Assembly (NCBI GenBank): GCA_020846875.1
Contig: JADLDB010000052.1
Location: 19,891 to 83,890 of the forward strand
Reading direction: 5' to 3'
From: Myxococcales bacterium
GTDB taxonomy: Bacteria; Myxococcota; Myxococcia; Myxococcales; Myxococcaceae
DNA length: 64,000 nt
Position 1 is the first letter of the stretch; every line of letters starts with the position of its first letter. A program made the position numbers and the translations under genes. Below the pieces are notes generated by a model. The model searched no databases, was not told where the DNA came from, and worked only from the letters and a program-made list of their open reading frames with translations. This document shows positions 34,955 to 45,934 of the stretch, in pieces.

Positions 34955-36550
34955 ATGAGCCCTGCCCGCGTCCTGGCCGTGGTGATGGTGCTGTCCCTCG
35001 CGGCCTGCGGAGGGGCGGTGGGCGTGGAGGACTCGGGCTTCGACGCGTCGCCGGGCACCGACTCGGGCACGCAGGATGGAGGCAGCGCAGACGCCGGAGG
35101 GCCGGATGCGGGCACGCCCGACTCAGGAGCTCCCGACTCCGGGACTCCGGACGGCGGCGGCGGCGACGGAGGGGTGACGGTGGCCGTCTCGCACACGCGG
35201 GAGTTCCGCGGGATGTGGGTGGCGACGGTGTCGAACCTGGACTTCCCCGCGTCGGTGGCGGGCAACAGGGACGCGGGCATCGCCGAGCTGGGGCGGATCG
35301 TCGACGTCGCGGCGGCGCACGGGATCAACGCGCTCGTCTTCCAGGTGCGCCCGGAGGCCGACGCGCTGTACCAGTCGTCGCGAGAGCCCTGGAGTCGCTT
35401 CCTCACCGGCACCCAGGGCCGCGACCCCGGGTACGATCCGCTGGGCGAGCTGATCACCCTGGCGCATGCGCGGGCGATCGAGGTGCACGCCTGGGTGAAC
35501 CCCTACCGGGCGAAGGTGTCGTCGGGGAGCGCAGTGGCGGCGACGCACATCAGCCAGGTGTTGTCGCAGCACGCGATCAACTACGGCACCGCGACGGTGA
35601 TGGATCCATCCGCGCCGGCCGTGCGGACCTGGGTGATCAGTGAGATCGCCGACATGGTCCGCGACTACGACGTCGACGGGGTGCACTTCGACGACTACTT
35701 CTACCCCTACCCGGTCTCCGGCACGCCGTTCCCGGACAACCAGCAGTACGCGGCGTACCAGGCTGACGGCGGCACGATGACGCGGCTGGCCTGGCGGCGG
35801 GAGAACGTGAACCAACTGGTACAAGGCGTGTCGCAGGCGGTGGCGGCGCGCAAACCGCACGTGCGCTTCGGGATCAGCCCCTTCGGCATCTACCGGCCGG
35901 GCATGCCGCCGGGGATCACGGGGCTCAACTCGTACGACGACATCTCCTGCGACACGCTGGCGTGGCTGTCGAACGGCTGGCTCGACTACCTGGCGCCGCA
36001 GTTGTACTGGCCGACCACGCAGAGCGGCCAGGAGTTCGACTTGTTGATCGCCTGGTGGGCGCAGCAGGTGTCCAACGGGCAGAGCATCTTCGCGGGGCAC
36101 GCGCTGTTCCGCCTGGGCTCGACGGGCGCGTGGACCCTGCAGGAGCTGCGCGATCAGGTGGCCTTGACGCGCGCGCAGTACCCGAACGCGGCCGGGAGCA
36201 TCTGGTTCCGGCACGCCAACCTGCGCGACAACCTGGGCGGGGTGCAGACGGTGTTCGACACCGACTTCTACCCGCGGCCCGCCTTGCCGCCTCCGGTGGC
36301 AAAGCTGCGGATGGCGACGGTGGCCGCGCCGAGCGCGCAGGTGAATGGCGCCGCCGTGGCGTTGAGTCACCCGGCTCCCTCCGAGCTGCGGGCGTTCACG
36401 ATCTACAAGCGCGAGCTGGGCCTGTGGCGCCTCCAGCGGGTTGTCCCGGCTCAGCCCGGAGCCGTCACGCTGGCGAGCGGGCAGTGGGCGATCGCCGCGG
36501 TCAATCGCGCCGACGTGGAGAGCCGGGCCGTCGTCGTGGACGTGCCGTAG
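34955..36550 (+). CDS. Family 10-like glycosyl hydrolase (GHL10/DUF187-type) lipoprotein
   Basis: 531 residues. The lipoprotein signal ([20 protein letters not shown], lipobox LAAC) is followed by a low-complexity linker (about 25-75) built of DSG, DAG and PDG units, as in many myxobacterial surface lipoproteins. The catalytic-type domain begins [19 protein letters not shown] and contains [46 protein letters not shown] and [14 protein letters not shown], all typical of the GHL10/DUF187 (YngK-like) TIM-barrel family. A C-terminal Ig/fibronectin-like stretch follows (about 455-531). An extracellular polysaccharide or peptidoglycan glycan is a likely substrate. Confidence 0.88.
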   Translation: MSPARVLAVVMVLSLAACGGAVGVEDSGFDASPGTDSGTQDGGSADAGGPDAGTPDSGAPDSGTPDGGGGDGGVTVAVSHTREFRGMWVATVSNLDFPASVAGNRDAGIAELGRIVDVAAAHGINALVFQVRPEADALYQSSREPWSRFLTGTQGRDPGYDPLGELITLAHARAIEVHAWVNPYRAKVSSGSAVAATHISQVLSQHAINYGTATVMDPSAPAVRTWVISEIADMVRDYDVDGVHFDDYFYPYPVSGTPFPDNQQYAAYQADGGTMTRLAWRRENVNQLVQGVSQAVAARKPHVRFGISPFGIYRPGMPPGITGLNSYDDISCDTLAWLSNGWLDYLAPQLYWPTTQSGQEFDLLIAWWAQQVSNGQSIFAGHALFRLGSTGAWTLQELRDQVALTRAQYPNAAGSIWFRHANLRDNLGGVQTVFDTDFYPRPALPPPVAKLRMATVAAPSAQVNGAAVALSHPAPSELRAFTIYKRELGLWRLQRVVPAQPGAVTLASGQWAIAAVNRADVESRAVVVDVP

Positions 36551-36611
36551 GCTGAGCCGGGCGACAAGCCGAGCTGTCAGGCCCTAGTGGCCCAGGCCGT
36601 CGCCTCCCCAT

Positions 36612-36831
36612 GCTCCCGTAGCTCAAATTGGAAGAGCACCGGAAAACGGTACGACCGGCCCCCACCAGGGCACATGGCGACCTGCTACCGCGTCGAGACG
36701 AGCGGGTGTGGGTAGCAGGCACGGTTGCGGATGCACCGGGCGGGGTGTGGCGAACGTTCCGTCAGGGAAGCGCGTTGCCCGAAAGGCCTGCTTCACGCCG
36801 AGTGATGCGGGTTCGACCCCCGCCGGGAGCT
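36612..36831 (+). ncRNA. tRNA body interrupted by about 160 nt of structured sequence
   Basis: The ends form a full tRNA frame. The acceptor stem GCTCCCG (36612-36618) pairs perfectly with CGGGAGC (36824-36830). T8 and A9 are present. The D arm is GCTC-AAATTGGAA-GAGC (36621-36637), with A14, A15, G18, G19 and A21. The T arm is GCGGG-TTCGACC-CCCGC (36807-36823). T48 (36806) could make the A15-U48 pair. Position 26 is A. No CCA is encoded. Between A26 and the T arm there is no normal anticodon arm. Instead about 160 nt fold locally: CCTGCTACC (36681-36689) with GGTAGCAGG (36711-36719); GGCgAACG (36749-36756) with CGTTGCC (36773-36779), enclosing TTCC/GGAA; and TCAC-GCCGA-GTGA (36793-36805), which looks like a variable arm. 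AGCAGGC (36714-36720) can instead pair with GCCTGCT (36786-36792). It could be an unusual tRNA, an intron-bearing tRNA or a regulatory tRNA mimic. Confidence 0.65.
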
Positions 36832-36836
36832 TCTTC

Positions 36837-36860
36837 GCGACGCGCCTGTTCGGGCGTCGC
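36837..36860 (+). terminator. GC-rich hairpin after the tRNA-like RNA
   Basis: GCGACGC pairs with GCGTCGC (7 bp), and an inner CC/GG pairing closes a TGTTC loop, with one bulged G. It starts 5 nt after the 3' end of the tRNA-like RNA. There is no T run, so it may act as a processing or factor-dependent stop. It also lies 30 nt past the 3' end of the convergent MFS gene and could serve both. Confidence 0.4.
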
Positions 36861-36889
36861 CGTGAAGACCGTTGGCACGCGAGTTGGGG

Positions 36890-38065
36890 TTAGCCCGCGT
36901 CGGCCGGCACGGAGGTGGCCGCGCGGGCCGGGAAGAGCGCCATCGCCACGCTGCCCAGCTGCGCGAGGCCCGCGACCGCGAACACCACGCCGTACGCCGT
37001 GGCGCGCGCCACCCCTCCGTGGATCAGCGCGCCCGACAACGCTCCCGCCAGCGTCGAGCCGAGGAACATCCCCAGCGTGCCCGCGGCGTTCAGCACCGCC
37101 ATCGCCGACGCGCGGCTGTTCGCCGGCACCGCCCCCGCGGCCAGCCCCAGGCTGGGCCCGTAGATCGCCGCCGAGGCCAGGCCTCCCACCGCCAGCACCA
37201 CGGACAGGCCTTTGACCGGAGCCAGCGGCAGCGCGAAGAAGGTCACTCCGTAGACCGCCGCGCCCAGCGCGACGAGCTTCCAGCGGTCCACGCGATCGCC
37301 CAGCCGCGCGAAGGGCCACGTCGCCAGCGCGAACACCGTGAGGAACACGGAGAACCACGCCGACACCCGATCGTCCCCCACTCCCAGGACGTGCCCGTAG
37401 AGCTGCAGCGTCACCACGAAGGCGCCCACCGCGAAGCGCTCCAGCGCCACCACCACCGTCGGCCCCTTGAGCGCAGGCGCCCGCAACAGCTCCCGGAAGG
37501 TCACCGCCGAGCGCCGCGCGTCCGTCTCCGCAGGCAAGAGCAGCGGCGTGAGCAGCCCCGTCAAGACGCCGACGGCCCCGCCCACCACCAGCGGCAGCGT
37601 CGCCGACGCCTTCCCGAGGATCGCCCCCAGCGGGATCCCGACGAGGATCGACAGCACCACCGCGCCGCCCACCAGCCCCATCGCCGCGCCCGTCTTCGCT
37701 TGCCGGCGGATCGAGCCCATGAGGATCGACACCGCCGCGATGTAGAAGGCGCCCTGCACGAAGCGCAGCAGCAGCAGCACCGCCAGCGGTGGCACCAGCG
37801 TCACCAGGAGCAACAGCGCGCCGTCGAAGGCCGCCGACACCGCCGCCATCAGCCTGCGTTGGGACAGGCGCTCCGCCCGCACCGCCAACAGCGGCCCGCC
37901 CGCGCAGGCGCCCAGCAGGTTGACGGCGATGAAGGCGTGCATCACCCACTCCGCGCCCGGCCAGCCCACCTCCACGAAGCGCCGCACCACGGGGATCACG
38001 ATCGTCGCCGGCAGCATCGCCCCGAAGACGAGGCCTGACGCCACCCCTACGCGCCGGGACGACAT
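36890..38065 (-). CDS. Major facilitator superfamily transporter
   Basis: 391 residues with about twelve membrane helices in two halves. A cytoplasmic loop follows helix 6 ([20 protein letters not shown]). The usual MFS A-motif region between helices 2 and 3 reads [12 protein letters not shown], a degenerate form; the second copy reads [13 protein letters not shown], closer to consensus. The closest general type is the drug/sugar efflux DHA group. ATG 38065 is preferred (GAGAG 7 nt upstream) over GTG 38092. The substrate is unknown. It is divergent from sdhCAB. Confidence 0.9.
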   Translation of the reverse strand: MSSRRVGVASGLVFGAMLPATIVIPVVRRFVEVGWPGAEWVMHAFIAVNLLGACAGGPLLAVRAERLSQRRLMAAVSAAFDGALLLLVTLVPPLAVLLLLRFVQGAFYIAAVSILMGSIRRQAKTGAAMGLVGGAVVLSILVGIPLGAILGKASATLPLVVGGAVGVLTGLLTPLLLPAETDARRSAVTFRELLRAPALKGPTVVVALERFAVGAFVVTLQLYGHVLGVGDDRVSAWFSVFLTVFALATWPFARLGDRVDRWKLVALGAAVYGVTFFALPLAPVKGLSVVLAVGGLASAAIYGPSLGLAAGAVPANSRASAMAVLNAAGTLGMFLGSTLAGALSGALIHGGVARATAYGVVFAVAGLAQLGSVAMALFPARAATSVPADAG

Positions 38066-38258
38066 CGGTGCGCTCTCAGAAGCGTGGGCCACGCCGCCTC
38101 ACTTACCCGAGAACTCCCGCGCGCTCATCACGCAGACTCTTCGCGCCCACGATTTTTCTTGTCGTTCAGGGCCTCTGCCGGCAAATGCTGCGCTGGTCTT
38201 CGTGGGTTTCGGCCCGTAGAGGACCGTCAGGAGCACCCCTCACCAGGAGAGAAGCCAC

Positions 38259-38980
38259 ATGGCAGAAGCATCGGAACTCCGCCGGGAGGCCGCGTCGGAG
38301 CCCTTGTTCGGAAGCCTCGCGACCTTCGCGATGAGCTCGGTGGGCTCGAAGGTGGTGATGGCCGTCACCGGGATCGGCCTGTGGCTCTTCATCACGGCCC
38401 ATCTGGCGGGCAACCTGACGGCCTTCCTCGGCCGCGAGATCTTCAACGGGTACGCCGCGGCGCTGCACCACAACCAGCCGCTGCTGTGGGGAATGCGCCT
38501 GGCGCTCCTCATCGGCTTCCCGCTGCACATCCTCACCGCGGCGAGGACGGTGGCCCTCAACCGCGCCGCCCGGCCCGTCGAGTACGCCTGGGCCAACAAG
38601 TCCCCCGCGCGGGCCGCGGCCAAGACGATGATGCTGTCCGGCGCGGTGGTGCTGGCCTTCCTCCTCTACCACCTGGCGCACTTCACCTGGCGGGTGACCG
38701 GGCCGATGCCCGCGGCGCCGCTGCCCTCGGGCGACTGGGACGCGTACTCGATGCTGGTGATGGGCTTCCAGCGGCCGCTGATCGCCGGCTTCTACGTGCT
38801 GGGCCAGGTGCTGCTGGCCGCGCACCTCTCGCACGGGCTGTACAGCATGTTCCAGCACCTCGGCCTGTGGGGCCGCAGGTGGACGCCGTGGCTCCAGAGC
38901 GCGGCCCTCGTCGTCGGCTACGGGCTGTGCATCGCCTTCGCCTCCATTCCCCTCGCCGTCCTCCTGGGGATCATCAAGCC

Positions 38981-38984
<4 letters not shown>
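38259..38984 (+). CDS. sdhC: Succinate dehydrogenase cytochrome b subunit (type B)
   Basis: 241 residues with five membrane helices, the single-subunit dihaem form typical of type B succinate:quinone oxidoreductases (Bacillus and Wolinella class). It starts [20 protein letters not shown] after a short cytoplasmic N-terminus. Haem-ligand His residues lie in the helices, for example [35 protein letters not shown] and [23 protein letters not shown] 38259 follows an AGGAG site. The stop overlaps the sdhA start (ATGA). Confidence 0.95.
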
Positions 38985-40890
<1,906 letters not shown>

Positions 40891-40891
<1 letters not shown>

Positions 40892-41646
40892 TGAGCGACA
40901 AGAAGATGAAGCTGAAGCTCCACGTGTACCGGCAGGCCTCGAAGGACGCGGCCGGCGCGATGAAGGAGTACGTGGTGGAGGACGTGTCCGAGCACATGTC
41001 CTTCCTCGAGATGATGGATCACTTGAACGAGCAGTTGATGAACAAGGGCGAGGAGCCGATCGCCTTCGATCACGACTGCCGCGAGGGGATCTGCGGCATG
41101 TGCTCGATGGTGATCAACGGGATCCCGCACGGCGGCCACCGCGGCGTCACCGCCTGCCAGTTGCACATGCGCCACTTCAAGGACGGCGATGAGATCTTCG
41201 TCGAGCCCTGGCGCGCGCGGGCCTTCCCGGTGCTGCGCGACCTGGTGGTGGATCGCCAGGCCTTCGATCGCATCGTCGCGGCCGGCGGCTACGTGTCGAT
41301 CAACACCGGCGGCGCGCCCGACGCCAACGCCCTGCCGATCTCCAAGAAGGAAGCCGATCTGTCCATGGATGCGGCGGCCTGCATCGGCTGCGGGGCGTGC
41401 GTGGCGGCCTGCAAGAATGCCTCGGCGATGCTCTTCGTGGCGGCCAAGGCGTCGCACCTGAATCACCTGCCCCAGGGCGAGCCCGAGCGGTACGAGCGGG
41501 TGAAGAAGATGGCCGCGCAGATGGACGCCGAGGGCTTCGGCACCTGCTCCAACTACTCGTCGTGCGAGGCGGTGTGTCCCAAGGAGATCAGCGTGCGGGT
41601 GATCGCCGAGTTCAACCGCGATCTCTTGAAGGCCCAGGCGAAGTAG
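40891..41646 (+). CDS. sdhB: Succinate dehydrogenase iron-sulfur subunit
   Basis: 251 residues carrying three iron-sulfur clusters. The 2Fe-2S ligands are in [15 protein letters not shown] and the distal Cys of TACQLHM; the 4Fe-4S and 3Fe-4S ligands are in [15 protein letters not shown] and in [15 protein letters not shown]. Electrons pass from SdhA through these clusters to the quinone site in SdhC. It starts in TAATG at 40891, overlapping the sdhA stop, completing a coupled sdhCAB operon. Confidence 0.97.
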
Positions 41647-41718
41647 GCCCTCGTCCTTTTCCCCGGCGGCGGCGATGGGCTAAGCGCTGTCGCAGTCACG
41701 CTCAGGAGGAGCTTCACC

Positions 41719-42675
41719 GTGCGCATCATCGTCACCGGCTCGTTGGCCTACGACTACATCATGAACTTCCCCGGGAAGTTCTCGGACCACATCCTCCCGG
41801 ACAAGGTCCACATGCTGACGGTCAGCTTCCTGGTGGACTCGATGAAGCGCCTGCGCGGTGGGACCGCGGGGAACATCGCCTACAACCTGGGGATCCTCGG
41901 TGCGAAGGCGGTGCTGGTCTCGGCCGCCGGCCAGGACTTCGCCGAGTACAAGGACGTGCTGGCGAGGTCGGGCGTGGACTTGAAGGGCGTCAAGGAGGTG
42001 CCCCACGAGTTCACCGCCTCCTGCTTCATCAACACCGATCAGGTGAACAACCAGATCGTCGCCTTCTACCCGGGCGCGGTGGTGCACGCCCGTGAGGTGA
42101 CGCTGCAGTCGGTGGGCCTGACGAAGGGCGACTGGGTGATCATCAGCCCCACGGATCCCGAGTCCATGCTGCGGCACACCGCAGAGTGCAAGCAGGCGTC
42201 CGTCAGCTACATCTTCGATCCCGGCAAGCAGACGCCGCGCCTCGACAAGCAGCAGATCCTCGGCGGGATCGACGGGTGCGCCGCGCTGGTGGGCAACGAC
42301 TACGAGTTCGGGATGATGGCCCGCACCACCGGCGTGCCGGAAGCCGAGTTGATCGCCATGGCGCCGCTGACGGTGATGACGCGCGGTCACGAAGGCAGCC
42401 GCTTCTACGTCAAGGGCAAGGTGGCCGCGGAGATCCCCGTGGCGAAGGTGGAGGAGGTGGTCGACCCCACCGGCGCCGGTGACGCCTACCTCGCCGGCCT
42501 GGCCTTCGGCCTGGCGAAGGGCCTGCCCTACGAGGTGTGCGGGCGGCTGGCGGCGCTCACCGCCACCTACGCGATCGAGAAGCGCGGCTGCCAGGAGCAC
42601 TCCTTCGAGCGGCCAGCCTTCGCGCGGCGCTACCACGCCAGCTTCGGCACCGAGCTGCCCGCCGGCGCGCTGTAG
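41719..42675 (+). CDS. PfkB-family carbohydrate kinase, adenosine-kinase-like
   Basis: 318 residues. It starts at GTG 41719 after a strong AGGAGGAG. The N-terminal PfkB signature is RGGTAGNIAYNLGILGAKAV and the C-terminal ATP-site signature is VVDPTGAGDAYLAGLAFGL with its catalytic Asp. The opening IIVTGSLAYDYIMNFPGKF, and the overall order, match the adenosine kinase-like members often annotated in Proteobacteria. Phosphorylates a sugar or nucleoside with ATP; the exact substrate is uncertain. It is 72 nt downstream of sdhB and convergent with the MlaD-type gene. Confidence 0.9.
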   Translation: MRIIVTGSLAYDYIMNFPGKFSDHILPDKVHMLTVSFLVDSMKRLRGGTAGNIAYNLGILGAKAVLVSAAGQDFAEYKDVLARSGVDLKGVKEVPHEFTASCFINTDQVNNQIVAFYPGAVVHAREVTLQSVGLTKGDWVIISPTDPESMLRHTAECKQASVSYIFDPGKQTPRLDKQQILGGIDGCAALVGNDYEFGMMARTTGVPEAELIAMAPLTVMTRGHEGSRFYVKGKVAAEIPVAKVEEVVDPTGAGDAYLAGLAFGLAKGLPYEVCGRLAALTATYAIEKRGCQEHSFERPAFARRYHASFGTELPAGAL

Positions 42676-42682
42676 ACGTCGG

Positions 42683-44260
42683 CTACGGCGTCGGCACCAC
42701 CGGGAGCAGCGACTTGAGATCCGCGTCGGTGAAGTAGATCCCCGCGCCCACGAAGAAGTCGCGCCCGCTGACGAGGCGGTTGGTGAGCGAGTCCCGGTTG
42801 GGGCTATTGAGCGCGTCGTCGATGCCGAGGTTGATGTAGACGTGCTCGAAGGGCGTGAAGCGCAACGTAGCGCGCAACCGCGGCAGCCGCAGCGCCTCGA
42901 TGGAGAAGTTGAACACGTCCACCTTCAGCGCCAGCGCGTCTTCCAGCCAGCGCGTGTAGTAGGGGAACTTGATGGGCAGCGTGAAGTCCGCGCCCAGCCC
43001 GCCGGTGGATTCGATCACGCCGAAGCGCAGGGTGAGGAAGCTGTAGCGCTTGGCGAACTGCGCGGAGAACTTCACCGTCTCCTTCGTCACCGTGTTCTTC
43101 TGCACCACCGGCTCACCCGCGGCCGGCGGGTTCTGCTGCACGTACACCGTCTCTACCGTCCCGCGGGGATCGTCGATCACCTCGATCAGGTAGTACTTGT
43201 CGGGCTTGGGGATCAGCCGCACGCCGAGGAAGGTCTTCGCCGCGCCCTGCTGGGTGAGGTAGTCCACCTTGAGGCCCACCTCGAGCTGCAGGTTGGTGAG
43301 GCGCCCGGCGAAGTCGGCCACGTCTTCCACCGTGTCGGTGACCTTCTGCTGCAGCCGCTCGTCCTGGAGCAGCGCGCCGGCGGCGCCCTTCCCTTCCTTG
43401 ATGTCGTTGGTGATCTGCTCGACGTTGGCCAGCGAGCGATCGAGCTTGGCCAGCGTCTCCTTGAGCGACGACATGGTGCCCGCCACCTCGCCCTCGTTCT
43501 CGCCCACCATCTTCTTCACGCTGGCGACCACGTCGCGGACGTCGGCGGAGATGGTGTCGATGTTCTGGACGATGTTGTGCACGGAGGCGCGCTCGGCCTC
43601 GGTCACCTTCCGCACGTCGCCGGACACCGCCTCGACGTTGGCGAGGATCTGATCGAGCCGGGTGGCGTTCTCGCGCACCGTCTTCTCCACCGCCTCGGAC
43701 AGCTTGACCAGGTTCTGCACGATGGCCTCGATCGAGCCCTGCCCCTGCGGGCCTCCCAGCACCGCGCGCAGCGCGCCCGTCACCGCCTCGATGTCCTTGG
43801 TGATGGCGGCCAGCGAGTTGAAGATCTGCTCCATGCCCTGCGCGTCGATGACGCGGGTGATCTCGCCGTCGTCCTTCAAGAGCGGCTGATCCTCGGTGCC
43901 GGGCGTGAGATCGAGCATGTAGTCGCCGAGCAGCGACTCCGAGCGCTTGGTGAGGGTGGCGTTCTCCCGCACGCCCACGTCCCGGCGCAGGCGCATGTCC
44001 ACGCGCGCGCGGGTCCCCTCCAGGCTGATCCCGACGATCTCTCCCACCGGGATGCCGGCGATCTGCACCCGGCTGCGCGCCCCCAGGCCCGACGCGTCGC
44101 GGAAGAACGCGTGCGCACGAATAGACTCGTCTTCCTTCATCCCGCCCTTCTTCACGAAGGTGAGGAAGAAGAAGAGGATCACCCCGGCAGCGATGACGAG
44201 GAGGCCCACCCGGAAGGGCGTGAGGATCTTCTTCACAGAGGAAGAGGACTCTAGCCGCAT
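42683..44260 (-). CDS. MlaD/MCE-domain lipid-transport protein with barrel-like C-terminus
   Basis: 525 residues. An N-terminal membrane helix (VGLLVIAAGVILFFFLTFV) is followed by one MCE domain (about 42-125; FFRDASGLGARSRVQIAGIP). A long helical region (about 140-310) is rich in heptad-like ITxDI/VxxL repeats. The C-terminal domain (about 320-525) has repeated amphipathic strands (LEVGLKVDYLTQQGAAKTFL, RYSFLTLRFGVIESTGGLGA, RDFFVGAGIYFT). MCE proteins form hexameric tubes for lipid traffic across the periplasm. The long helical tube and strand-rich end suggest it reaches the outer membrane. It is the last gene of a set with MlaF and MlaE, 18 nt after MlaF. Confidence 0.88.
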   Translation of the reverse strand: MRLESSSSVKKILTPFRVGLLVIAAGVILFFFLTFVKKGGMKEDESIRAHAFFRDASGLGARSRVQIAGIPVGEIVGISLEGTRARVDMRLRRDVGVRENATLTKRSESLLGDYMLDLTPGTEDQPLLKDDGEITRVIDAQGMEQIFNSLAAITKDIEAVTGALRAVLGGPQGQGSIEAIVQNLVKLSEAVEKTVRENATRLDQILANVEAVSGDVRKVTEAERASVHNIVQNIDTISADVRDVVASVKKMVGENEGEVAGTMSSLKETLAKLDRSLANVEQITNDIKEGKGAAGALLQDERLQQKVTDTVEDVADFAGRLTNLQLEVGLKVDYLTQQGAAKTFLGVRLIPKPDKYYLIEVIDDPRGTVETVYVQQNPPAAGEPVVQKNTVTKETVKFSAQFAKRYSFLTLRFGVIESTGGLGADFTLPIKFPYYTRWLEDALALKVDVFNFSIEALRLPRLRATLRFTPFEHVYINLGIDDALNSPNRDSLTNRLVSGRDFFVGAGIYFTDADLKSLLPVVPTP

Positions 44261-44278
44261 TCCCCGGCCCCGCCAGTG

Positions 44279-45055
44279 TCAGTTCTTCCCGAACCAGGTC
44301 TGGAGGAACACCTTGACCGCCGGGTGCTCGGAGTGGCGCAGCTTCGCCGGGGGGCCCTGGTCGACGATCACCCCCTGCGAGAGAAAGGCGATGTTGTCCG
44401 CGACCTTGAAGGCCGAGGCGATGTCGTGGCTGATCACCACGCTGGTCACACCCAGCTCGCGCTTGGCGTCGAGGATCATCTCGTCCACGTAGTCGGTGGT
44501 GATCGGATCGAGGCCGGTGGTGGGCTCGTCGTAGAGGACGATCTTCGGATCGAGGACGATCGCCCGCGCCAGGCCCACGCGCTTGCGCATGCCGCCCGAG
44601 AGATCCGCCGGGAACTTGTGCTCCACGTTCTTGAGGCCGACGATCGACAGCTTCTCCTTCACCAGCGCCCGCATCTCTTCCTCGCCCAGCTCCTTGCGGT
44701 GCTCGCGCAGGGGGAAGGACACGTTCTCGTACACGTTCATCGAGTCGAACAGCGCCGCGGCCTGAAAGACCATGCCGAACTTCCGGCGCACCCGCTCCAG
44801 CGCCTCCGGGCCGAAGGGCACGATGTCCTCGCCGTCGACGATCACCTGCCCCGAGTCCGGCTTGAGCAGGCCGATCATGTGCTTCATCAGCACCGTCTTG
44901 CCGCTGCCCGAGCCGCCGAGGATCACCAGGGTGCTGCCGGGGGGCACCTCCACGTTGATCCCGGTGAGCACCTGGTGATCACCGAAGGACTTGTGCAGAT
45001 CGACGATCTGGATGATCGGCGGCGCGGCGGCCGCGGCTGGAGCGGGCGCGGCCAT
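44279..45055 (-). CDS. MlaF-type ABC transporter ATPase
   Basis: 258 residues. Walker A is GGSGSGKTVLMKHMIGL, the signature LSGGMRKRVGLARAI, Walker B KIVLYDEPTTGLDPI and the switch His VVISHDIASAF. LYDEPTTGLDPITT is characteristic of the MlaF/Mkl-type lipid importers/exporters. An Ala/Pro-rich N-terminal tail precedes the domain. The ATG at 45055 shares one base with the MlaE stop (TGATG), so the two are translationally coupled. Provides energy for the MlaE-MlaD machine. Confidence 0.95.
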   Translation of the reverse strand: MAAPAPAAAAAPPIIQIVDLHKSFGDHQVLTGINVEVPPGSTLVILGGSGSGKTVLMKHMIGLLKPDSGQVIVDGEDIVPFGPEALERVRRKFGMVFQAAALFDSMNVYENVSFPLREHRKELGEEEMRALVKEKLSIVGLKNVEHKFPADLSGGMRKRVGLARAIVLDPKIVLYDEPTTGLDPITTDYVDEMILDAKRELGVTSVVISHDIASAFKVADNIAFLSQGVIVDQGPPAKLRHSEHPAVKVFLQTWFGKN

Positions 45056-45873
45056 CAGTGCAGGAGCACGCCCACGAAGTAGTCGAGGATGAAGATCCCC
45101 AGGGCCGACGCCACCATCGCCTCGGTGGTGGCCTTGCCCACGCCCTTGGCGCCGCCCGACGCGTTGTAGCCCTTGTAGCAGGCCACCAGGGCCACGAAGA
45201 GGCCGAACACCGCGCCCTTGATCAGCCCCTCGGCGATGTCCTCTGGATCGAGCCACTGCTGGGTGCGGGTGATGAAGGTGCCCGCCGACAGGCCCTTCAC
45301 CAGGACGGCAACGAAGTAGCCGCCCGTCATGCCGACGATGTCGAAGATCATCACCAGCATCGGGACCATGATCAGCCCGGCCAGCACCCGCGGCACCAGC
45401 AGGTACTGCACCGGGTTGACGGCCATCGTCTCCAGCGCGTCCACCTGCTCGGTGACCCGCATGGTGCCCAGCTCGGTGCACATGGCGCTGCCGGCGCGCA
45501 TCGTCACCATCAGCGCCGAGAACACCGGGGCCAGCTCGCGGGTGATGGTCAGCGACACCGTGGGCCCGACGAGGCTCTCGGCGTTGAACATGTCGAAGGC
45601 GCGCCAGCTCTGGTGGGCGAACACCATGCCCGAGAAGATCCCGGTGAGCCCCACGATGAAGATCGAGCCCACGCCCACGAAGTCGAGCTGCGCGAACAGG
45701 TTCTGCACCCGGAAGGGGGGGCGCACCGCCCAGCGCAGCACGTCGATCAACAAGGTGGCCAGGCCTCCCAGCTCCTCCACCAGCTTGTAGAGGCCGGTGC
45801 CCAGCCCTTCGATGGCCGTGTAGAGCGGGCCGGGCCGCGGGGGCTGGGGCGTAGATTCGGCGGGCGGCGACAT
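45055..45873 (-). CDS. MlaE-type ABC transporter permease
   Basis: 272 residues of the MlaE/DUF140 permease family with about five membrane segments. Family stretches are VGSIFIVGLTGIFSGMVFAH, ARELAP-like TRELAPVFSALMVTMRAG and MVPMLVMIFDIVGMTGGYFV, plus LGTMRVTEQVDALETMAVNP. It is the first gene of the minus-strand MlaE-MlaF-MlaD unit, which moves phospholipids between the two membranes. No mlaB, mlaC or mlaA is in the window. Confidence 0.95.
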   Translation of the reverse strand: MSPPAESTPQPPRPGPLYTAIEGLGTGLYKLVEELGGLATLLIDVLRWAVRPPFRVQNLFAQLDFVGVGSIFIVGLTGIFSGMVFAHQSWRAFDMFNAESLVGPTVSLTITRELAPVFSALMVTMRAGSAMCTELGTMRVTEQVDALETMAVNPVQYLLVPRVLAGLIMVPMLVMIFDIVGMTGGYFVAVLVKGLSAGTFITRTQQWLDPEDIAEGLIKGAVFGLFVALVACYKGYNASGGAKGVGKATTEAMVASALGIFILDYFVGVLLH

Positions 45874-45934
45874 GCGGGTGCGCAGGACTCTACGTCACTT
45901 CGCCCTTGCGACAAGTCGTGCTAGCCCGTCGGGC

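Noticed and set aside
36612..36831. Group I intron in a tRNA gene
   Set aside because: The insert (about 160 nt) is smaller than the compact tRNA group I introns I know of, no P7-type R/S pairing is present, and the flanks do not form an anticodon stem across the insert.
36612..36831. tmRNA
   Set aside because: The D arm is a full tRNA-type arm, no tag reading frame with the usual hydrophobic end is seen, and the length is well below that of one-piece tmRNAs.
38066..38258. A clear promoter for sdhCAB
   Set aside because: TTGTCG and CAAATG at 17 nt are seen but the -10 is poor; not listed as a feature.
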